Part shown: piece by piece, positions 49,101 through 61,500 of the stretch
Numbering within the stretch: the stretch's first letter is position 1
Layout of the letters: every line of letters starts with the position of its first letter
DNA from: Ephydatia muelleri
Taxonomy: Eukaryota; Porifera; Demospongiae; Spongillida; Spongillidae
Assembly: GCA_013339895.1 (NCBI GenBank)
Contig: JABACO010000024.1
Location: 1,713,780 to 1,777,779 of the forward strand
Length of the DNA: 64,000 bases
Reading direction: 5' to 3'
Made by a program: the position numbers and the translations under genes
Notes under the pieces: generated by a model
The model's input: the letters and a program-made list of their open reading frames with translations, nothing else
Told to the model about the DNA's origin: nothing
Databases searched by the model: none

Positions 49101-52100
49101 ATGAAAGGCATGTTCAGTAGCAAAACTCCTTTTAATTTTTACATGGTCTTGATAAACATCAACAAATCTTCAATGTATAATAGCTTCATACATGATACCC
49201 CCTGGCTACAAACGACAGCCCTTCTCTAAGTATGGCTGCATTTATTGTGTCATTTTACACAAGTGCTGCTTAAATCAAGATTAGATTCTGTATCCTATTG
49301 ACCAAACCATCATGTGTTGATGACACCTTTGCGTATTTCATCCAATCTGCAGTTGGACGACACAAGCAGTGTCAGACAGATAAGCATACAACAGCAGGTA
49401 AGTGTTGATGTGTGTGTTACCTGCACGTATGATTTTTTGCAACTGTGTGGGTGCACATGTAGGTGTGCATGTGGATATATTATGTTTCCTTGCAATAACT
49501 ACTATTTTATGCCAGTAGTGTATGTACTGTATTATTAAAGTGCCAATCATATAACAAGGTTGTCTCATTTATTTCCTTAACCACTTTCACCACTACTTCC
49601 ATCATTGCTAGGGAGGAGTGAAGTACCTCTATGTGAACACAGACACCTCCATCTACAGACTACCTGTTCAGAGATGTGGTAGATACCTCAGCTGCAGGTA
49701 TGATGGGGGGAGTGTAGGTGTCAGTTGTACTAAACCTTAATAATCAGTGCCACGCCTTTCCATGCTACATGATTCACAACACTGTTGCATGATGATCCAG
49801 GGAATGATTTGACATGGTTTTCATCTCAACAGCACCTGTGTGGGTTCTAGAGATCCTTACTGTGTGTGGAACACTTCTCTGTCACAGTGTGTGGTGTCTT
49901 CTATTGTGCCCACCAACTACAATGGTTCAGCATCAGTACCCAATGGGTGAGTCTGTATGATGTAACTTACCCCACTGAGCCAACTGTTCCATCTCTTTTA
50001 CTCAGCATATACCAGAACATTCATACAGGAGTTGTTAGCAGCTGCCCAGGTAAGCATCTATAAAACCTATGCACAGGTGGATTGACATGTAGAATGCAGC
50101 ATAAATCCTGCTCACACACCTTGTCTTGAATTCTTCTTCACACAGCCCTGACACTGAGTGTCTCCAATTCTTTACTGGGTACTTCTCAACCTGCTTTTAT
50201 TGGTTCCAACATCACCTTCGTGTGCACTGCCAATGATGGACACAATGGAGCCACTGTCACCAGCTACCAGTGGTACAAAAATGGAGTAGTCCTAAATAAT
50301 GGAGGGACCATTCATACTCTCTCAGTCAGTAGTGTAACACTACTGGACCAGGGAACATACCAGTGCAATGCCATCAATGTTGAAGGATCTAATAGTAGTC
50401 TGTCCAATGGCATACAACTCACTGTTATTGGTATGTAACATCAGATTAATAATTATAGTAAGGTGTTAATTACTTCTCCGTCATTTGTTAGATGTCATGG
50501 TAACCAGCCAGCCTCAGAGCCTAACCAATGTACTACCTGGTCGTATGGCTAGCTTCAGTGTGACTGCAGCTGGAGCTGAATCTTTCACATTCCAATGGCA
50601 GTACGGGAATGGGACCAATATACCACCAGGAGGAAGATACCAGGGTGTGACCACATCCACCTTGGTCATTTCCTCTGTGATAGGAGGAGACAACAGCAGT
50701 GTGTATGTGTGTAGAGTGACCAGTCCATCTGGGAACACCACAACTACACAGCCTGCATATCTAATGCTTGGTAGGAACAAATACAAATACATAACTATTG
50801 TAAGACTATGGTTACTTTAACATCACTCTGTCCCCATAGCCTCTTCTCCTATTATAACACAACAGCCTACAGCTACACTCTCTGTGACATTTGGACAGAA
50901 TGCATCACTCTCCTGTTCTGCCAATGGTCTGGACCCCCTCACGGTACGCTGGACCACGCCTCCTGGCATGACTCCTCCCCAGTCCAGACAATATGGTGGC
51001 TATGACATCACAGACACATTGGTCCTCAGCTCAGTGAACACAACACACAGAGGAACGTACATGTGTGTGGTCACCGATAGCAGAGGTACAGAGGTCCTCT
51101 CCATGCCCTCCATTTTGAGAGTGATAGGTAACTAGCTCACATATAAAAGATATCCAGTGTTCTATGTTGTGTATTTGGTTTCAGTTCCGACACCAAACGC
51201 TGTTGCTGTGGTAAAATCATTGCTTGGAACTTTTTCCTGTATCACTAATGATGGTGTGGGTGGAGCTACCATCACCAGCTACCAGTGGGTTAAGAATGGC
51301 GTGGCTCTCGCCAATGGAGGGAGGGTGACAGGAGCCAACCAACCAACCCTCTCAATAAGCAACGTGATGCCTCAGGACCAAGGACTGTACCAGTGCAATG
51401 TCACCAATGTTGATGGAGCCACCAGTCTCTCTACTGCTACCACACTGTTGTTTGTAGGTGAGATTGTACTGAGTAACTTTAGGACATTGCAATGTGTTCA
51501 AGTGTTCATGTTGTGTGTACATGTGTGTGTGTCATGTTTACAAATGGAACCTATGTGTGCAGTTGTTACCCTGGAAACCAAATCTCTTCAAAAAATGGTA
51601 CTTTTGTGGATAAGAAAGCATGCAACTATCGACTTTAGTCCTCTGAATGTACTTGAAGTTCCTCCAGTCGGCTTGATGCCAAATGTTCAGTATCATTTGT
51701 ACAGTAACCCTTGCAAACATGTTATGTTAACTTATTATTGGTCCTTCTGACTCTCCTCATGTCCCGTTCATGAAAGATATGTATGTATAAGTGTGTGATA
51801 TTATGAGCTTCCACATTAAATGGCGATTACTTATGCAAAGAGCAAAGTCACAGAAATTTCTATAATTGCCAAGCTGATCATGTAGCGGTTTTAATTTCAT
51901 ATGAATGAAAATTCACTGGGAAAAGAGTATTTGTTTATTGCTAGCTTGCTACCCAAATCTGGAGGCTCATACACTCTTACTCAGTAATGCTATGCAGTAA
52001 ATATACATGTATGCTTGTACCATATGTGATTTCATGGCAAGTCATATATTACTTATTGCGTTCCACCATCCCCATATAGTGTATTCTGATAATGTAATGA

Positions 52101-55100
52101 TGAATTTGCTACGATTGATTCTATAGCATAAACATTGCTTCTGTGAAAACTCTTCCTTGTACTTTATTGAAACATGTTTCACGCAATTTCTAGATATAAA
52201 TTCTGAACTTCATTTTGTGATCTGGATAACAGCAGAACTAAATGTTTTCACAAACGTAGCACTGAAGGGAAAACTAGATATTTACTGTATTCTATAATTA
52301 TGGACAATTGCATTAAATTATGATCATGTACCCATTATGGTTCTCTGCAATTTAGAACCATGTGCTGAGGCATGTAATGAAACTGCAAACAAGATGGCAC
52401 CAAGTATCACTGTGGTGATTGAAAATAGGGTGTCATTGAACATCACTGTGAAGCCAGAAAGCGTGTCAGCTTCTTTGAATTCTCAAGTGACTCTAATATG
52501 TCAGATGACAGGATGCCCTAGTCCTCAGATCACGTGGTACAAAGACAATGTAGTTATTTCAAATGTACCAAGCCTGGTGATTCCAGCACTGACACTGTCT
52601 CATAGAGGTTTGTATGCATGCAAATCAGGAGATATGTCTTCAGATGCAGTGAGATTGTCAACTAAAGGTTAGATACTGCAACGTTTGAATGTTTATGATT
52701 AATTATATCTTTTCCATTCAAAAGGTGTTTATCAATATTTTGTACATATCCAGCTAAATACATCAGCAACATTGGATATTGCTACCGAGGTGGAATATAT
52801 TTGCTGTTTATATAACATTTAAAATGTTTGCTGCCTTTCATTTCTCCCAGCTTCATGCATACCTAACTGGAAGATATGTTCTGAATAACAGTGCCAAAAT
52901 TATCCTTGTCAATATAAGGTAAACTGAGTATGAATGTAGCATCTACATTTTAATCAGGAATAGCACTCTGCTTTATATAAATTGTTTGTGCTATATATGG
53001 AGAGCAATGTTTTCAACAAGTTAAAGTTATCATTTGTTTGTTTATTTTTAATGTGTTATATGTTTCATTTTGTGTGCTTATTAATTGTACGAATGAACAA
53101 TCACTAGAGGTTTTCATTTATTTGAGTAATCCTAGTAAACTCAGGAATGTTCCCCTCCAATAATTAGCAATCTCCCTTACAAGTGAAAATAGCAAATCTT
53201 TCATATTCATGTAATTGGTCACTGTTCTAGTGACCATAGTTGCGATGTAACATGCAGTTTTGCGTGCATAGCTTTATTTCAGCTGTTGTTATGTTTATTT
53301 TAATTCCTGCAGTTATTCAGGTTCATCACTAGATGCCATCATCACACTGGCTAGAAATTACTCAATTTCTTATGAACTTTTCAATAATGAATTAAACGCA
53401 CTGCTGCATGTGGCTTTGGGAAACATTGAGAGCAATATCACCAGTATAAGACGCTTTGGTAAGGCTAAAGATACGTACTACTCATTTTTGTCTACATGCA
53501 GTTTTGGTCCACATGCAGATGGCTGCCCTCTCACTAAGAGTTGTGGCAATAAATATGTTTGGCCAGAGTCCGAGATAGGCACTGTTAATGCATCGTACTC
53601 GTGTATCCAGCGTCACTGTGGAGGCACTTATTCCACTGGAGGACTATGGGAACCAGTTGTCTTTACATGCGCAACTGACTATCTATCATGTGCAATTGGG
53701 GAACTGGAAGGCCTTCTTACTGCTGCTGTAAATAGTACTGAGGTTAGTACACATAAAGATCGTTAATTATTTGTTAACACATTACCTTCCTTGTTTCTAT
53801 TGGTTATAACACAGGTTGCAGCAATGCTTCTAAGAGGTGTTGATAACGTATTGGTTACTAACAATGAAGCAATGTATCAAATCCAAGACCCTACAAGGTC
53901 ATAAAAATGGTTGTTAGCATAAATATATGACCCACTCGCTATACTGCGCATATATCAAAAGGCCAAAAACGTAATGAAATTATATTATTCGAGCTTTACT
54001 TATAATGCATTACATGTATATTTTTAGACCTGATTGTTGTTATTCAAGGTAAGTGGTGATTCTTGAACATGACAGTGGATTCACCCAAGCTGATTTTGTG
54101 CTACATGACGGTTTTTTCATACTACTTTCGTCAGCTCTATTGAGCTGTATTTTCATTAAAGCATCTCTCTACTCTAAAAGTACTATCTTTTGTGTGATTC
54201 CAAATGGTGTTCCCTTTTTAGATGTTTGGGTTGTATCATATCATATGATAACAATATTCATTTGTCCGATTGATGTGATACTGGATTCATTTTACCAGGC
54301 TGTTAAAGATTTTGAACTACTACTCCAATAATGCCATAATAAATGAAACCACAGTGTTTACAGGGAAAACCTTTGCTATTCAGCTGGAAGATATTCCTGT
54401 ATCAAATGGATGTTTTACTGGAAGGAATTTCAGCATCAACCTCGGTTCAATTGATACTGTATTAGCACAAAACACCACAATCTTCAGAAGTGCTATCAGT
54501 TCCAATAGAATTGAAAACACAACGGCCTCTGTTCTTGTTCTACCATCACCCTCCAATGAGTGTGCACTGAACACAACGTCCATCTATAGATTAACATTCT
54601 ACACATTTCTTCACGATGTACTTTTCCGATCTACTAAGCAAGAGAAGGAAGGCTTCAAAATTGGGTCTATTATCATAAGTGTTGGTGGAAATGCCATACG
54701 TTTGGCAGAGAAACTTCAGTTCACCTTCCAAGTGGTTAAGGTAAGAAGTGAATGTTCTATTTTGAGGCAGTGTTTCACATGCACTGTGCCTGCATGTAGG
54801 ATGCTAAAAATGCTAAGCCTGCACAATGGATTAATGATTCAAATCAAACTGGAAAATGGTCAACTGAAGGCTGCACAATATTAAGTACACAGAACAATAT
54901 GTTCACAACAGAAGTGAAATTACAAAGTCAAGCTGATACGATCACAGTTTATCAGGGTAATTTTGCAATGCTCTTGGTGAGTTCTATAACACCATCGCTC
55001 CAGAACATTTAGGGTGATGTTAGACTCCCTCCTATCCGTCCCCTCCATTTCCATGCATAGGATCTCAACCCTGGGAGTGTGACATGTCCAGAAGCTGATA

Positions 55101-56327
55101 TAGTTACATTGATTGGAACCGTCTTGTCGATTATCTCGTTGCTCTTCTTTCTTGTAACATACTTATGTTCAAAGTAAGGTATACTGTTGTAGTTTGAATA
55201 AACTTTAGTAAAATGCAAAGTATACACACCTCATCAATTTGTTTCAGTGTAACATACTTCACTTTTCCCCCAGACCTCTCCGAAAATCTGAACATGGCAC
55301 AGTACTCATTAATATATCATGTGCACTTCTATGCCTGTACATAGTGTTTTTGATGGCAGCTTACTCAAAGTCTGTTCCTGCATTGTGTGGCATCAGTGCA
55401 GCTTTGGTCCACTATTTCATGCTGGTGTACTTCATGTGGACTGCAGCTGAAGCAGTCTTTCTGTTCATTAAGTTGGTGAAGGTCTTGGGAAACAAAATCA
55501 ATCATTTTACTCTTAAAGCTGGACTTCTGTCATGGCGTGAGTGCAATTATATATTTACATCAAATCATGGAATCTTAACCCTGCGCTCTACGTTCCAGTG
55601 GTTCCCCTAGGCATTGTGATTATTTCAGCTGGAGCTGGATACCGTTACTATTATAATTCGAAATAGTAAGTTAATAGCAATGCTAAGTGTTGAATGAAAC
55701 ACACACCGTTCTTTCGTTGCATGTTTGATGCTGCAATTGTGTTCCTCTCTTTCCCTTGCATGCAGCTGTCGTGCTAGTGAACTTCCATTCTACCTAGGCT
55801 TTATCACCCCTTTCCTTGGTATCTACGTCTTCAATTGGATCATGTTCACCATGATTATCGTTTCTCTCTGCAAACAATCGGCCAGGTCGGCAACTGGCAA
55901 AGCTGGCAATGGCCACAAGTTACGCAACGTTCTAATTGCGGCTGGGTTAGCCCTGGTGTTGGGACTAGGATGGGGATTTGGCCTTGCGGCGAGCAGCAAC
56001 AACATCAACGCCCTGGCGTGCTCATTTCAATTTCTATTCAGCGTCTTTGTTAGCTGCCAGGGGCTCCTCCTTCTCTTCGTCCATGGAGTGCGAAACAAAA
56101 ATGCCACAAAGGTATGGCGGTCATGGGTTGGCCTCCACAGCAAGTCGTACACTGTCACCATGAGCATGAGGCCCGGGGAGGGGGGTAACGCAATGAAAAG
56201 CCACCGTGATCAAACTGCGAGCTCGCAACCTACCAGCTGTCCAGGAAACCAGCCCGATACCTCATGCGAAGAACTCAAAAAGGCAGCCACAACTGATGAA
56301 ACGTTAATCGATGAAGGATCTAATTAA
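43910..56327 (+). CDS. Sema-PSI-Ig adhesion GPCR, 30 exons
   Basis: Exons: 43910-44024, 45101-45206, 45522-45627, 45690-45803, 46297-46390, 46465-46629, 46689-46822, 47011-47043, 47113-47212, 47557-47644, 48194-48350, 48541-48736, 48824-48900, 49353-49397, 49612-49697, 49833-49946, 50006-50049, 50146-50430, 50492-50770, 50840-51127, 51185-51457, 52356-52667, 53321-53742, 53815-53897, 54299-54740, 54800-54976, 55061-55173, 55274-55536, 55599-55665, 55766-56327. All have GT donors and AG acceptors, all phases agree, and the spliced frame has no internal stop: 5,340 nt, about 1,779 aa. Domains: signal peptide (HYWQSFALLVCLIVGSNA), Sema, PSI, five Ig, HRM-like module, GAIN/degenerate GPS, 7TM, 75-residue tail. 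The start is the only ATG before the signal peptide. Probably a cell-surface receptor for adhesion or guidance-type ligands coupling to G proteins. The exon model is read by eye; a tiny missed exon is possible, and the donor of exon 24 (GTCATA) is unusual. Confidence 0.85.
44173..44196. repeat. Intronic poly-G tract
   Basis: G run with single A interruptions in intron 1. Confidence 0.9.
46105..46192. repeat. Intronic (CA)n microsatellite
   Basis: CA repeat with CGCA variants in intron 4. Confidence 0.95.
47295..47385. repeat. 29-bp intronic minisatellite, three units
   Basis: Three units of CATTATGATGGCTCCCATGA + TCATTCAG in intron 9. Confidence 0.9.
49612..50049 (+). other. PSI-domain exons
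   Basis: Three exons encode CGRYLSCSTCVGSRDPYCVW, SQCVVS and VVSSCP: the plexin-semaphorin-integrin cysteine pattern C..Y.SC..C....DPYC.W, placed directly after the Sema domain as in semaphorins and plexins. Confidence 0.9.
50146..52667 (+). other. Five immunoglobulin-domain exons
   Basis: Each exon (50146-50430, 50492-50770, 50840-51127, 51185-51457, 52356-52667) is one Ig domain flanked by phase-1 introns. Cys pairs and tryptophans: FVCTAN..YQWYKNG..YQCNA; domain 2 lacks the first Cys (SFSVTAAG) but keeps W and YVCRV; LSCSAN..VRWTT..YMCVV; FSCITN..YQWVKNG..YQCNV; LICQMT..ITWYKD..YACKS. Domains 1 and 4 are close relatives. Confidence 0.9.
53321..56327 (+). other. HRM/GAIN/GPS and 7TM exon block
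   Basis: 53321-53742 has a cysteine-rich HRM-like end (KYVWPESEIGTVNASYSC ... GGLWEPVVFTC). 54299-54740 is GAIN-like. 54800-54976 holds the GPS remnant (WSTEGC ... VYQGNFAMLLDL). TM1 IVTLIGTVLSIISLLFFLVT; TM2 VLINISCALLCLYIVFLMAA; TM3 LCGISAALVHYFMLVYFMWT (HYF and W of family B2); TM4 VPLGIVIISAG; ECL2 Cys in SKYCRAS; TM5 FLGIYVFNWIMFTMIIVSLC; TM6 NVLIAAGLALVLGLGWGFGL; TM7 QFLFSVFVSCQGLLLLFVHG (QG motif of aGPCRs). Confidence 0.9.
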
Positions 56328-56564
56328 TTCGACTCGGATGTAATAATAGTGCCCTTCACAAAGGGAGCGATGTACTACGCTGTTGTAGTATAGTTTAGCA
56401 GTAGCATATCGATTATGTATTGCGAATAGAATGCCTCCAATACATGTATATGCTTTTACTGTATGGTGCATGTATACGTATGGTGCTTGTGACGTAATGC
56501 ATGTACCAATATAAGTGTATAACTGATCTAGGTGTGTAAGTAAGGAGGAAAAAGCTACAATGCA

Positions 56565-56565
56565 A

Positions 56566-56648
<83 letters not shown>

Positions 56649-56710
56649 TGTGTGCGTGCGTGTGCGTGCGTGCGTGCGTGCGTGCGCGTGCGTGCGTGCG
56701 TGCGTGCGTA
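56565..56710. repeat. (TG)n followed by (GCGT)n
   Basis: TG repeat to about 56630, then GCGT/GTGC tetranucleotides; long open frames here are artefacts. Confidence 0.97.
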
Positions 56711-56796
56711 TGGAATATTATTCGTGCCAAAATTATCGCAACGTCCTTTATGGCACAGCGCGCACGACGTGCAGCACGAAGAGCAATGATGCAGCG

Positions 56797-57425
56797 CACA
56801 GCGCTGTGCTCGTATAAATGGATATGCGGAATGATCAGTAATTCGCGCACAGCGCTGTACTAGTATAAATAGATATGCGGTATGATCAGAAATTCGCGCG
56901 CAGCGCTGTACTAGTATAAATAGATATGCGGTATGATCAGAAATTCGCGCGCAGCGCTGTACTAGTATAAATAGATATGCGGTATGACCAGTATTTCGTG
57001 CACAGCGCTGTACTAGTATAAATATATATGCGGTATGATCAAAAATTCCGCGTAGCACGACGAGCAATGATGCAGCGCACAGCGCTGTGCTCGTATAAAT
57101 GGATTTGCGGTATGATCAGAAATTCGCGCGCAGCGCTGTACTAGTATAAATAGATATGCGGTATGACCAGTATTTCGTGCACAGCGCTGTACTAGTATAA
57201 ATATATATGCGGTATGATCAAAAATTCCGCGTAGCACGACGAGCAATGATGCAGCGCACAGCGCTGTGCTCGTATAAATGGATTTGCGGTATGATCAGAA
57301 ATTCCGCGCAGCACGACTGATGCAGCGCACAGCGCTGTGCTCGTATAAATGGATTTGCGGTGTGATCAGAAATTCCGCGCAGCACGACGAGCAATGATGC
57401 AGCGCACAGCGCTGTGCTTGTCGAA
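56797..57425. repeat. 51-bp satellite with palindromic core
   Basis: About eleven units of CAGCGCTGTACTAGTATAAA + TAGATATGCGGTATGATCAG + AAATTCGCGCG. Some units carry an extra CAGCACGACGAGCAATGATG block, and a run of about 180 bp starting near 57041 is repeated as a higher-order unit at about 57220. 51 bp keeps the frame, so the minus strand is open as 17-residue repeats ([17 protein letters not shown]). Each unit has a self-complementary CAGCGCTG and a TATAAAT box-like stretch. Confidence 0.93.
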
Positions 57426-57439
57426 GTACTTATACGAAT

Positions 57440-57950
57440 ACGACCACTGTTCATCATGCTGCGCAGAATCTTACCACATATCAATATGTACGTATACTTT
57501 TCAAATGGTGCTCGCTCAGACATTGCAGTGGATGGTTTTTGGGGTGGTGATTTGAGCGGACAATTTTTGATGACAGAGTTTTCAATCCTTATGCCCCTTC
57601 TAATCACACACCCACATTGTCCAGTTGCTATCTAAAATATGAAAACTTTAAAAAGAGGAATAAGAGCTTCGAATCCTAGACGTTGAGCGGGCATCATGCA
57701 CTCCAATTGTCCTCTTTTCAACTGGAGGCATGGGTAACATTTCCACCACTATAAACGTTTTGCGTCACTACTAAGCTGACTAATGGGTCGCATCATACAG
57801 TCAGACCATGGGGTGGGTTGGGTCTATCCTCTCTTTTACGGTATCGATCCATACAATGTATCAGAGGAGCACGATTCAATCAAGGACATGCGATACACCT
57901 CTCACCCTCTATCGATCAGTGAATCTGATACCTCTTGTGTAACATTATTG
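57440..57950 (+). mobile_element. LINE fragment, family 2 (nuclease end)
   Basis: Pieces in successive frames: NGARSDIAVDGFWGG, then RTIFDDRVFNPYAPSNHTPT and CYLKYENFKKRNKS, then RILDVERASCTPIVLFSTGG, then WVASYSQTMGWVGSILSF. They follow the order of the family-2 LINE C-terminus (ARSDIA..GFW, FFD.RVFNP.APSN, CY..HE..KK, TGG.G). At least two frameshifts and two stops. Same family as 31945-32282. Confidence 0.75.
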
Positions 57951-58512
57951 TCAAAAAGAATGTCAATGTTCCTCTATTGTGTATGCACGTGCATGTATGT
58001 CTATTAATAAAATATGCTTTTCAAATATATCGCAACGATCTTCCCCATAGACAAATAATCTCTACCTAACCCTAAACCCAGCCCAGCTAAACTACAGAAA
58101 TCCTCGCGATTACTGGAAAGCCACAGTGGTGCAAAATGTTGCTAACATCCTCAGCCTTGGTGACTTCCGGAATAACTTGTCGCATTCTGTGGATAATAGG
58201 ACACCGTAGACCTTTGATGTTGCATCCATGACTAGACATGCGGCTTTCCCGGTGAATAGAGCAGCTACCATATATCATGTGAGAACCCATCACAGAAAGT
58301 TACATAAAGTACATGGAAATAAAGCATTGTACCCTCTGTACAGGGCGTAAATTACAATCTGGTCTGCTGCAAACATGAAAACAATTCTCACACAATTACG
58401 CATTATAATGAAGTATTCCAGAACATATTCAATGGCTTAGCAGTAAACATTGGAAAAGTGCAAATGAATACAGATGATTAGTGTTCAACAAAAAAGGATG
58501 ACAAAATGGTAC
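57951..58512. other. 3' flank of the HECT gene; no other gene seen
   Basis: A 68-codon minus-strand frame at 58087-58293 has no recognisable family. Confidence 0.4.
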
Positions 58513-61500
58513 CTAAGTTGCACCAAATCCATCATGTCCCAATACCCCCATTTGTAAATATTCCTTGAACGTTTCATACTCTGTGTGCTTGGTCGGGATT
58601 CGTAGCACATTGTCACATGTTGATGAACTTGGCAGTTTTTCTTCATCAAACTCAAGTGTGGCATAGGGAGGGATGATGGTACCACCAGTAAAAAAAACCA
58701 CCACATCCTGCAAGTTGCAGGCTAATTTCCCAACTGAAAACAAAACAGTGGCAAGTAAGATTGGAAAAAAGGAACAAATGTAAATATGTCTTAGCCATAT
58801 ACATACAGAGTATCTAAGAATGAAAGAAAATTAACTCTTTCACGGGCAACAGAGCAATATTGCGCCGCAGGTGCTATACTAAAGCCACTCTGTTTATCTA
58901 AACAGTTAAAAACTTTGTGTAGTCAACAACATATTGATCAGTTGTTTCCTGGTCATATAGTGTAAGTTGTTTGCTAACTACGTTTCCTGCAACGCACAAC
59001 ACTTTTTTTTTTGCACAACATGTGTACCCTTAATAATTGACTTTGCCCGCGAAAGAGTTAATGTTCAAAAATAACCAATTGCAAGAGGATGAAATGGTAA
59101 TAACGTTTTGAAAAACAAATAAATATAAACCTGCAATTGAAATAGTATAGTTAATTCATTCTAGGTTAGAGTAAATTAAAACTGTCAAAAGTTATTACTG
59201 TCAAAGTTATTATCACTTGAACAGTCAGTGGTGTAAACTTATTCTTAAATGATTTATCAATGAACTATTGTTAAAATACCAACTATGAATGAAATTTTTT
59301 TTTTTAATTAAAATTTTCTTTACATTAATTTTAAATAATATTATTTGTCATAGCCCATTCTGTTGCAATTGATTTAGCACAGTATGCATATTTTAAAGTT
59401 GTTTCATTGCAATAACTTACACAGGTTCCTTGTAACCTTGAAATAAACACCCGCATAATGAAGGTCCAAACATAATCATAACATAATCATAAATAATTTA
59501 AATAACAACATCATTATAATTCAAAAAATTAACAGGCTGCTTCAAAAACTCCTATCTTTGACTTTCAATAGAAAAATGTGAGTGTTTTGTCTCCATCTTG
59601 AATAATTTGATTGAAAAGTTCCCGTTTATAACATATCACTGAATCAAGAATATTATATTTTGGTTAAAGTACATCATCTGTAGACTATTAATATTAAAAA
59701 GAAATTAGGGTTATTATTATTATTATTTTTAATCAATGCCGTTCTGTAGATGCAATGGCAGTAGTGCGTGTTATAGAAATTGCTCTTATGCTAAAGACAA
59801 GAAAGGCTGTACCAACTGTTGTGTGAAGGAAAGGTAAGTGCGTGAACTCGTCGACCACTACGCTTCAGACAGCGTCACAGCCGCGTCCCCCTATCCTACC
59901 GTCTTCATGCTTGTCGGATCATGGGTCTCAATCCGTGCTACCTCATCACTTATCTCCCCCCGCCGCTAGAGCATTATTCATCTACCCATCCACCGCAGCC
60001 ACCTGGCTCCTCTCCGCAGGTACCCAACTCCTCATCGCAGCCTCATGACATACCTCCCCCTCTGTCACCTCTCACTGCTTCCAACCGATATCGGGCTTTG
60101 ATTATGACATCGGCCCCCATCCTTTCCTCTCTACCCGGGCGTCTTTTGACCGAGCTTCCATCTCCTACAGATCAGCATCTACAGTCATCACAGCTGCCAC
60201 ACTCACAGTCGCCTCAACCTCAATCACATGTACAGCTGCCAAGGTCATCATCACAGGCCCAGCCTTCATTTCCCCTGCTGTCCCCATCAACCTCTCACCC
60301 ACTGGCATCACCATCATCTCCCATGTCAAGTCAGCTTCCTTTGACTTCATGCTCACCATCCCCTCTCCAAGCATCCTCTCATCGCAACTTGAATTATCGC
60401 ATAGTCAGGTTCCTTTGCATACTCCCTCCGCCCTACAGCAGCTTCCAGGTGCTCCAGCCAGAACCTCTTCGTAAGCCTCATTCCATTGAGGAGCTTTGCA
60501 AGCTGTGGTTGGATGGCTTCCCTGTGGCGGTATGCCTCTGGTCATGCCAGGAAGGCCAACTCCAAGTCATCTAAGGAGCAAACACAGGAAACAGACAGGA
60601 AAGTTCAGTTGGCAGTTTCTAAGGCTAGAGAAAGGTTACTGTGGAAGGCATGCAAAGTTCTATCCTCTTCTGGAATTGCTCCCAACACTCCTGAGACTTG
60701 GAACCTGTTACAACAAAAACACCCAGGGGCCCAGTTTTTTCACACCCTGAAGTCACATTACCTTCAAATATTTTCAAGTTGCCTCCAGACTTTGACATCA
60801 TGTCCATCCTTCGTCAATTTCCTAAAGATAGTGCTTGTGGTCCCTCAGGTATGCGAATACAGTACTTAATTTAAGCAGCTGAAGTCCATCTTCCGATCTC
60901 CATCTGTTCTTCTCTCAGGGCCATTGTGAACATCTTAGCAGGTGGTAGAGTCCCAATCGGGGTAGCAAATTTTATTGCTGGTGGCTCACACACGGCCTTG
61001 ATTAAGAGTGACGGGGGGTCTCCACTGGACATATGCCCAATTGCGGTTGGAGAGGCACTGAGAAGACTAACAGGAAAATGTCTCTGCATCATTTCTAGAG
61101 TCAAAGCATCTGAATTGTTTGGCCCTTTCCAGCTTGGGGTGGCTTGTCCAGCAGGGGCTGAAAAGTTGGTACATGATCTGCGGCGCTGTATTACGGAACA
61201 TTGGGAGGATGATGATTTGGTTGCCTGCAAGATTGACCTTAAGAATGCCTTTAATGAGGTATCACAACAAACCCTTTTAGAGGAGTGTGCAACTCACTTT
61301 CCTGAACTTTTCAGGTGGGTTTTTTTGGTGTTATGGACAACACCCCACCTTGTGGCACTCCATGGGCACTTATGGATCCAAACTTGGAGTTCAGCAGGGA
61401 GACCCTTTGGGTCCTCTCCGTTTCTCTAGTTCTGCATCAACTTGTTTGATCTATAGCTTCTGATAGCGAGTGTTCTGAGCTTTTGTTTAACATGTGGTAT

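Larger units (their letters stand above)
45101..49397 (+). other. Sema-domain exon block of the receptor gene
   Basis: Thirteen exons give about 470 aa, the full length of a Sema propeller. Landmarks in order: PGSIAVGAADWLYVLNLNLT (blade 1), DYVCRNHLRVF and RLLVCGSEAIGTPSCR (C..F+RVL ... L..CG..A..P.C), PISPDEHKYFYAFVRD, KIISQLVRVCQNDPGNSG (S.VARVCK.D.GG), LVKARINC, FMYGVFTTTI and LSAVCVYPA (YGVFTT ... SAVC.+). These are diagnostic of semaphorins and plexins. Conserved disulphide cysteines (VCG...SC, VC..., INC) are present. Confidence 0.85.

Noticed and set aside
54053-54331. Hydrophobic frame of 92 codons as an additional membrane segment
   Set aside because: Lies in the intron between 53897 and 54299; the phase-2 junction without it gives a continuous GAIN domain.
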